A DNA stretch of 10,065 nucleotides from Larix sibirica (Eukaryota; Streptophyta; Pinopsida; Pinales; Pinaceae). The stretch is taken from contig NWUY0300042683.1 in assembly GCA_004151065.3 (NCBI GenBank), forward strand, positions 1 through 10,065, written 5' to 3'. Position numbers and translations under genes: made by a program. Positions 7,517 to 10,065 of the stretch are shown here, piece after piece. The notes beneath the pieces are model-generated. The model ran no database searches, was not told the DNA's origin, and saw only the letters and a program-made list of their open reading frames with translations. The first letter of the stretch is position 1. Each line of letters begins with the position of its first letter.

Positions 7517-8358
7517 TGTTAATATGTTATTCCCAGAAGCTTCAAACAACATTGATTGTTTCATAAATACAATAATACTTGACTCTCAAACTTTCTTCAA
7601 GAGCTTTTTTGTTTATGCATTATAATTAGAAAATGTTACAAGCCTTTTTTTCTTCTTTTTCCAAGTAATATATCCCGGGGAAAATTGCTCAAGCACTTCC
7701 CCTCATTTCAAGGATGGTACCCAGGGTAAAGTTGTAAACCCTAGATTCTTCAGGGCACAAGGCCAGGTCAACAACTTATGAATAGATCATATATAGCTCA
7801 TCAATAATCAGCTCACTAAGAGCAAACATGTCACAAAATGGGATTTGAACTCAGGTGGGGAGGGTAACGACTTTCCCTCATAACCAGCTGAGCTCCACCC
7901 AATTGACAGAAAATAATACAAGTTTCATCGCTTATAGCAGAAAAATATCAGTTATAAAACATTTTATCTTCTATTATAATTTCTTCAATTACTCTTCTGC
8001 TTCCACTTCCAATGTATACAAAACCCATGATCTGTTTGATGATCTGCAACCATCCTTGTGGTATCTTTCCATCTGTTGCAACATTCTCAACATGTAACCT
8101 AATCTTGCTGTACAGCTTAAGGTTCCACAACCCAACCTTGTAGTGCTCTCTTTCCTCTCAGCCTAACCTCGTGAGGTTTTCATGAACCGTCAACCTAGCT
8201 TTGTGATTCTGACAACTTCCTCTATGCCACAACTTTTTCAAACCTGCAACTCAAATAAACTACAATTTTATCAAATTGCAATTCTGTTGATCCACGACTA
8301 TATCAACCCTGCAAGCTATCTTTGCAAAGTACATTTTATTAACAACAGTATCAATACA
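7517..8358 (-). repeat. Right direct repeat (candidate 5' LTR)
   Basis: It is the partner of the repeat at 3992-5080. Without its internal SINE and one copy of the duplication it is about 560 bp. Shared blocks run across its length: AATACTTG[A/G]CTC before the SINE, ACAGA[A/G]AATAATA just after it, TCTTCTGCTTCC, GTACAGCTT, the 16-base CCACAACCCAACCTTG and the 17-base CAACCCTGCAAGCTATC. Beyond about 8358 similarity to the left copy is lost. If the element is on the - strand this is the 5' LTR, with the candidate primer site next to it. Confidence 0.6.
7643..7907 (-). mobile_element. tRNA-derived SINE (copy 4)
   Basis: On the - strand GGGTGGAGCTCAGCTGGTTA contains a good A box, and CCTGAGTTCAAATCCC is a near-perfect B box. 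The 3' end is ATTACTTGGAAAAAGAAG followed by an A-rich tail. The flanks AGAAAATGTTACAAG (7628-7642) and AGAAAATAATACAAG (7908-7922) match at 13 of 15, a strong target-site duplication. At 265 bp it is the longest copy. It sits within the right LTR-like repeat, near but not at the position of the SINE in the left repeat. Confidence 0.85.
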
Positions 8359-9059
8359 GGCTGGCAAATAAGGTGTGAAATCTACTTCTAGAATGCAACT
8401 TCATATTGATATGCAATTTTTGCAAAATCTATACCACACCTTAAAATATCAACAATTTCAAATAAGGTCCCATAGAACCAAAGACTTTTACGAGTGATTT
8501 CTTCTCTCAAATATATTGTCTCGACTCTCTTGTCTGTAATAAACCACATACATCTACGAGTGTTTGCTCAAGCTATTGGTCCCTTCCAATTTGTCTCATC
8601 TTTCCATGATAAAATCTCTCTGCTATTCTAGTTGGTATTAAAAGGTATGGTTCAAAGTCTTCAAACTTTAAATGTTGTTGATCCTTCAATGGTCGTAGTT
8701 TGTGGACTGTTTCACTATCACTCATTCAACTTAAAATATTATATGCATATGCAACCACTGGGATTGTACTTATGCTAAATTTGAATGTAACCACTAACAA
8801 CTGTTCCGTTCTTATGCACGAAACCTTCTAATCTCTTTATGAAATTTACTGGCCAAAATTACCTTCCAATTATAAATAATGCCTATCTTTTCCTGAAGAT
8901 GAACCCAGTTGAGGTTCAAAACTTCAATAAAAGAAATACTTTTGCAGATCCACCTGAGACATTATCAAACATGTCTTACTGCAGAAATTGGAAATCACAA
9001 ATGCCTATTTTGTTTATCTTCTTAACTACAGACAGCCTCGCTGCATGCAATAGCTTCAA
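8359..9059. other. AT-rich intron sequence, no recognised element
   Basis: No gene is supported. A perfect 9-bp inverted pair, TAAGGTGTG (8369-8377) and CACACCTTA (8435-8443), may be chance. The 88-codon + strand frame at 8839-9105 has no recognisable motif. Confidence 0.4.
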
Positions 9060-9425
9060 AGATCAAATATGGGTAACAGGTTTGCCTTGCTGCACAAAAC
9101 TGTGACTGTTGCCACTTGATCATTGTCACTGTGAAAAGTAGTAATTTCTAAATTTAGAGTGGTTTTGACAATTGAAGGATCATTAAACACACTATTAGCT
9201 ATTTCTTGTAACCCTTGCACTGTTCATGATTTTCATCAATTGGTCAATGTCCAAGTCTTCTCCTACCTTCGACAAGATAAACAATTCTTCAAAAAGATCA
9301 GCAAAAACTGCAACTAAATCTATCTCCCAATGAAAGGCTTCATAATTTTGGTCCTAAAAATGTGGACATTAGTGATAATATATAAACTTACCTCTAGCAT
9401 CCCTCCTCTTAGGCATAACTATTAT
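9060..9425 (-). pseudogene. Decayed unidentified protein-coding relic
   Basis: On the - strand a 51-codon open stretch (about 9357-9205) includes FHWEIDLVAVFADLFEELFI and LDIDQLMKIMNSA. After a one-base frameshift near 9210 it continues as GLQEIANSVFNDPSIVKTTL and onward to VLCSKANLLPIFDL, ending at a stop near 9060. Upstream in the first frame, after two stops, is an ATG at about 9416 (MPKRRDARG) followed by GGTAAGT and, at about 9360, TTTTTAG. So a short intron is conceivable. I do not recognise the family. It may be another retroelement fragment or a host pseudogene. Confidence 0.35.
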
Positions 9426-9573
9426 GAGAATTAGATGCCACGTGTGAAAGTAAATGCTATTTTGACTCCAGTCCGTCTCTAGCTTTACTGAATAACTGTG
9501 ACTTTATTTCCCTTGTTAAAAGGTTGCATATTCTTTGAGTGTTTGCAGCAAGTTACGTATTTAGGATCCTTGC

Positions 9574-9741
9574 AAGTTGCAATATTTTTGCTGCAACATC
9601 TATTCCATAATGTTCTACTACTTCAAAGGAAAAGTTGCGATTAATCTGTTAGATTACTACTGCATTGACACATTGCTGTACCAAGTCCTTGTAATACTAA
9701 GTTGCAATATTCAATTTTTGCAGCAGCTTCTGCTTCACAAC
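9574..9741. repeat. Local duplication with AAGTTGCAATATT
   Basis: The 13-base AAGTTGCAATATT occurs at 9574-9586 and 9699-9711. Both copies continue with TTTTTGC[T/A]GCA and a TTC-rich tail, so a 125-bp offset duplication extends over 30-40 bases. No function is apparent. Confidence 0.5.
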
Positions 9742-9954
9742 AACATATTTTTTTTCCAAGAAAAAAGTCACATTTTTATTACTGGGGAGGAAACAAAAAC
9801 ACATTCTTCAGGCCATAGAGGGCCGAGGCATAAGACAAAAAAAAAACAGTATTGAGAAACTGGTACCATACAATGACACAACTTTGCCAACACAGGGTCT
9901 ACACTATACCAGTATTTAAACTGAGGTCATTTTTGTAATGTGAGAAAAAACCTA
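9742..9954 (-). mobile_element. tRNA-derived SINE (copy 5, decayed)
   Basis: On the - strand CCTCAGTTTAAATACTGG is a decayed B box. The GGCCTGAAGAATGTG stretch matches GCCCTGAAGAATCTA in the 7643-7907 copy. The 3' end is GACTTTTTTCTTGGAAAAAA, the same terminal motif as the other copies. The A box is barely recognisable. Flanks TGCTTCACAAC (9731-9741) and TGTTGCACAAG (9955-9965) match at 8 of 11, so the ends are tentative. Confidence 0.6.
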
Positions 9955-10065
9955 TGTTGCACAAGTTTCTGGTACGCCAGTACACGGGGTACACAGACAC
10001 GAGTATCGGGTATGGCTAGAAGCTTTGCCCAAATTTACAGGAAACGTCAGGTTGGGAGCGACAAT
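9955..10065. other. Window end, no recognised feature
   Basis: The last 110 bases carry no exon 3 coding signal for the quinone reductase and no repeat that I can place. They remain intronic as far as can be seen. Confidence 0.4.

Larger units (their letters stand above)
1574..10065 (+). other. Intron 2, at least 8.49 kb, 3' end outside window
   Basis: It begins with the donor GTAAGT after the Ala197 codon's first two bases. I found no segment reading on as family exon 3 anywhere to the window end, so the acceptor must lie further downstream. It is packed with old transposable-element sequence, listed separately. Long, repeat-filled introns are characteristic of conifers and other gymnosperms, which supports the organism inference. 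Confidence 0.8.

Overview
This window looks like nuclear DNA of a land plant, most likely a gymnosperm such as a conifer. The evidence is a plant-type spliced gene with GT-AG introns, a last visible intron of at least 8.49 kb that leaves the window, and decayed nested transposable elements filling that intron. The species call is inference; the gene identity is well supported.

The one clear gene is on the + strand. It encodes a flavodoxin-fold NAD(P)H:quinone oxidoreductase of the WrbA/FQR1 family, of the subtype with an N-terminal extension (Arabidopsis At4g36750 type). Exon 1 (860-1089) gives a Gly-rich start with Gly2 and Cys7, then a polar acidic linker and the first beta strand. Exon 2 (1214-1573) gives the FMN phosphate loop and most of the flavin-binding core, ending in the GGGQETTA motif. 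Roughly the last 75 residues, including the conserved WTAITQLVHHG block, are not in the window. Intron 1 is 124 nt; both introns are phase 2.

The upstream region (1-859) holds a pair of TGACG motifs resembling an as-1 element (85-100), a 39-bp duplication next to a TAAA microsatellite (127-182), a degenerate 31-bp minisatellite of six to seven units (286-502) containing a 20-bp palindrome, a weak TATA-like site (673-679) and two possible upstream ORFs.

Intron 2 (1574 to the end) is a stack of repeats. Five tRNA-derived SINE copies, all reading on the - strand, can be picked out at about 2366-2535, 4077-4290, 5144-5336, 7643-7907 and 9742-9954. Three have convincing imperfect target-site duplications, and four share a CTTGGAAAA-type end before a poly(A) tail. 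Two diverged direct repeats (about 3992-5080 and 7517-8358) bracket a 2.4-kb stretch with decayed, coiled-coil-rich reading frames on the - strand. With a degenerate initiator-Met-tRNA primer-site resemblance beside the right repeat, this reads as an old non-autonomous LTR retrotransposon on the - strand, each LTR carrying its own SINE at a slightly different position. A further about 330-bp insertion lies in the left repeat. Another decayed - strand reading frame lies at about 9060-9425.

No rRNA, functional tRNA, CRISPR array or second intact gene was found. The most interesting material is the LTR-like element with its unrecognised coiled-coil protein, the strand-biased SINE family, and the oxidative-stress-type promoter motif upstream of a quinone reductase.
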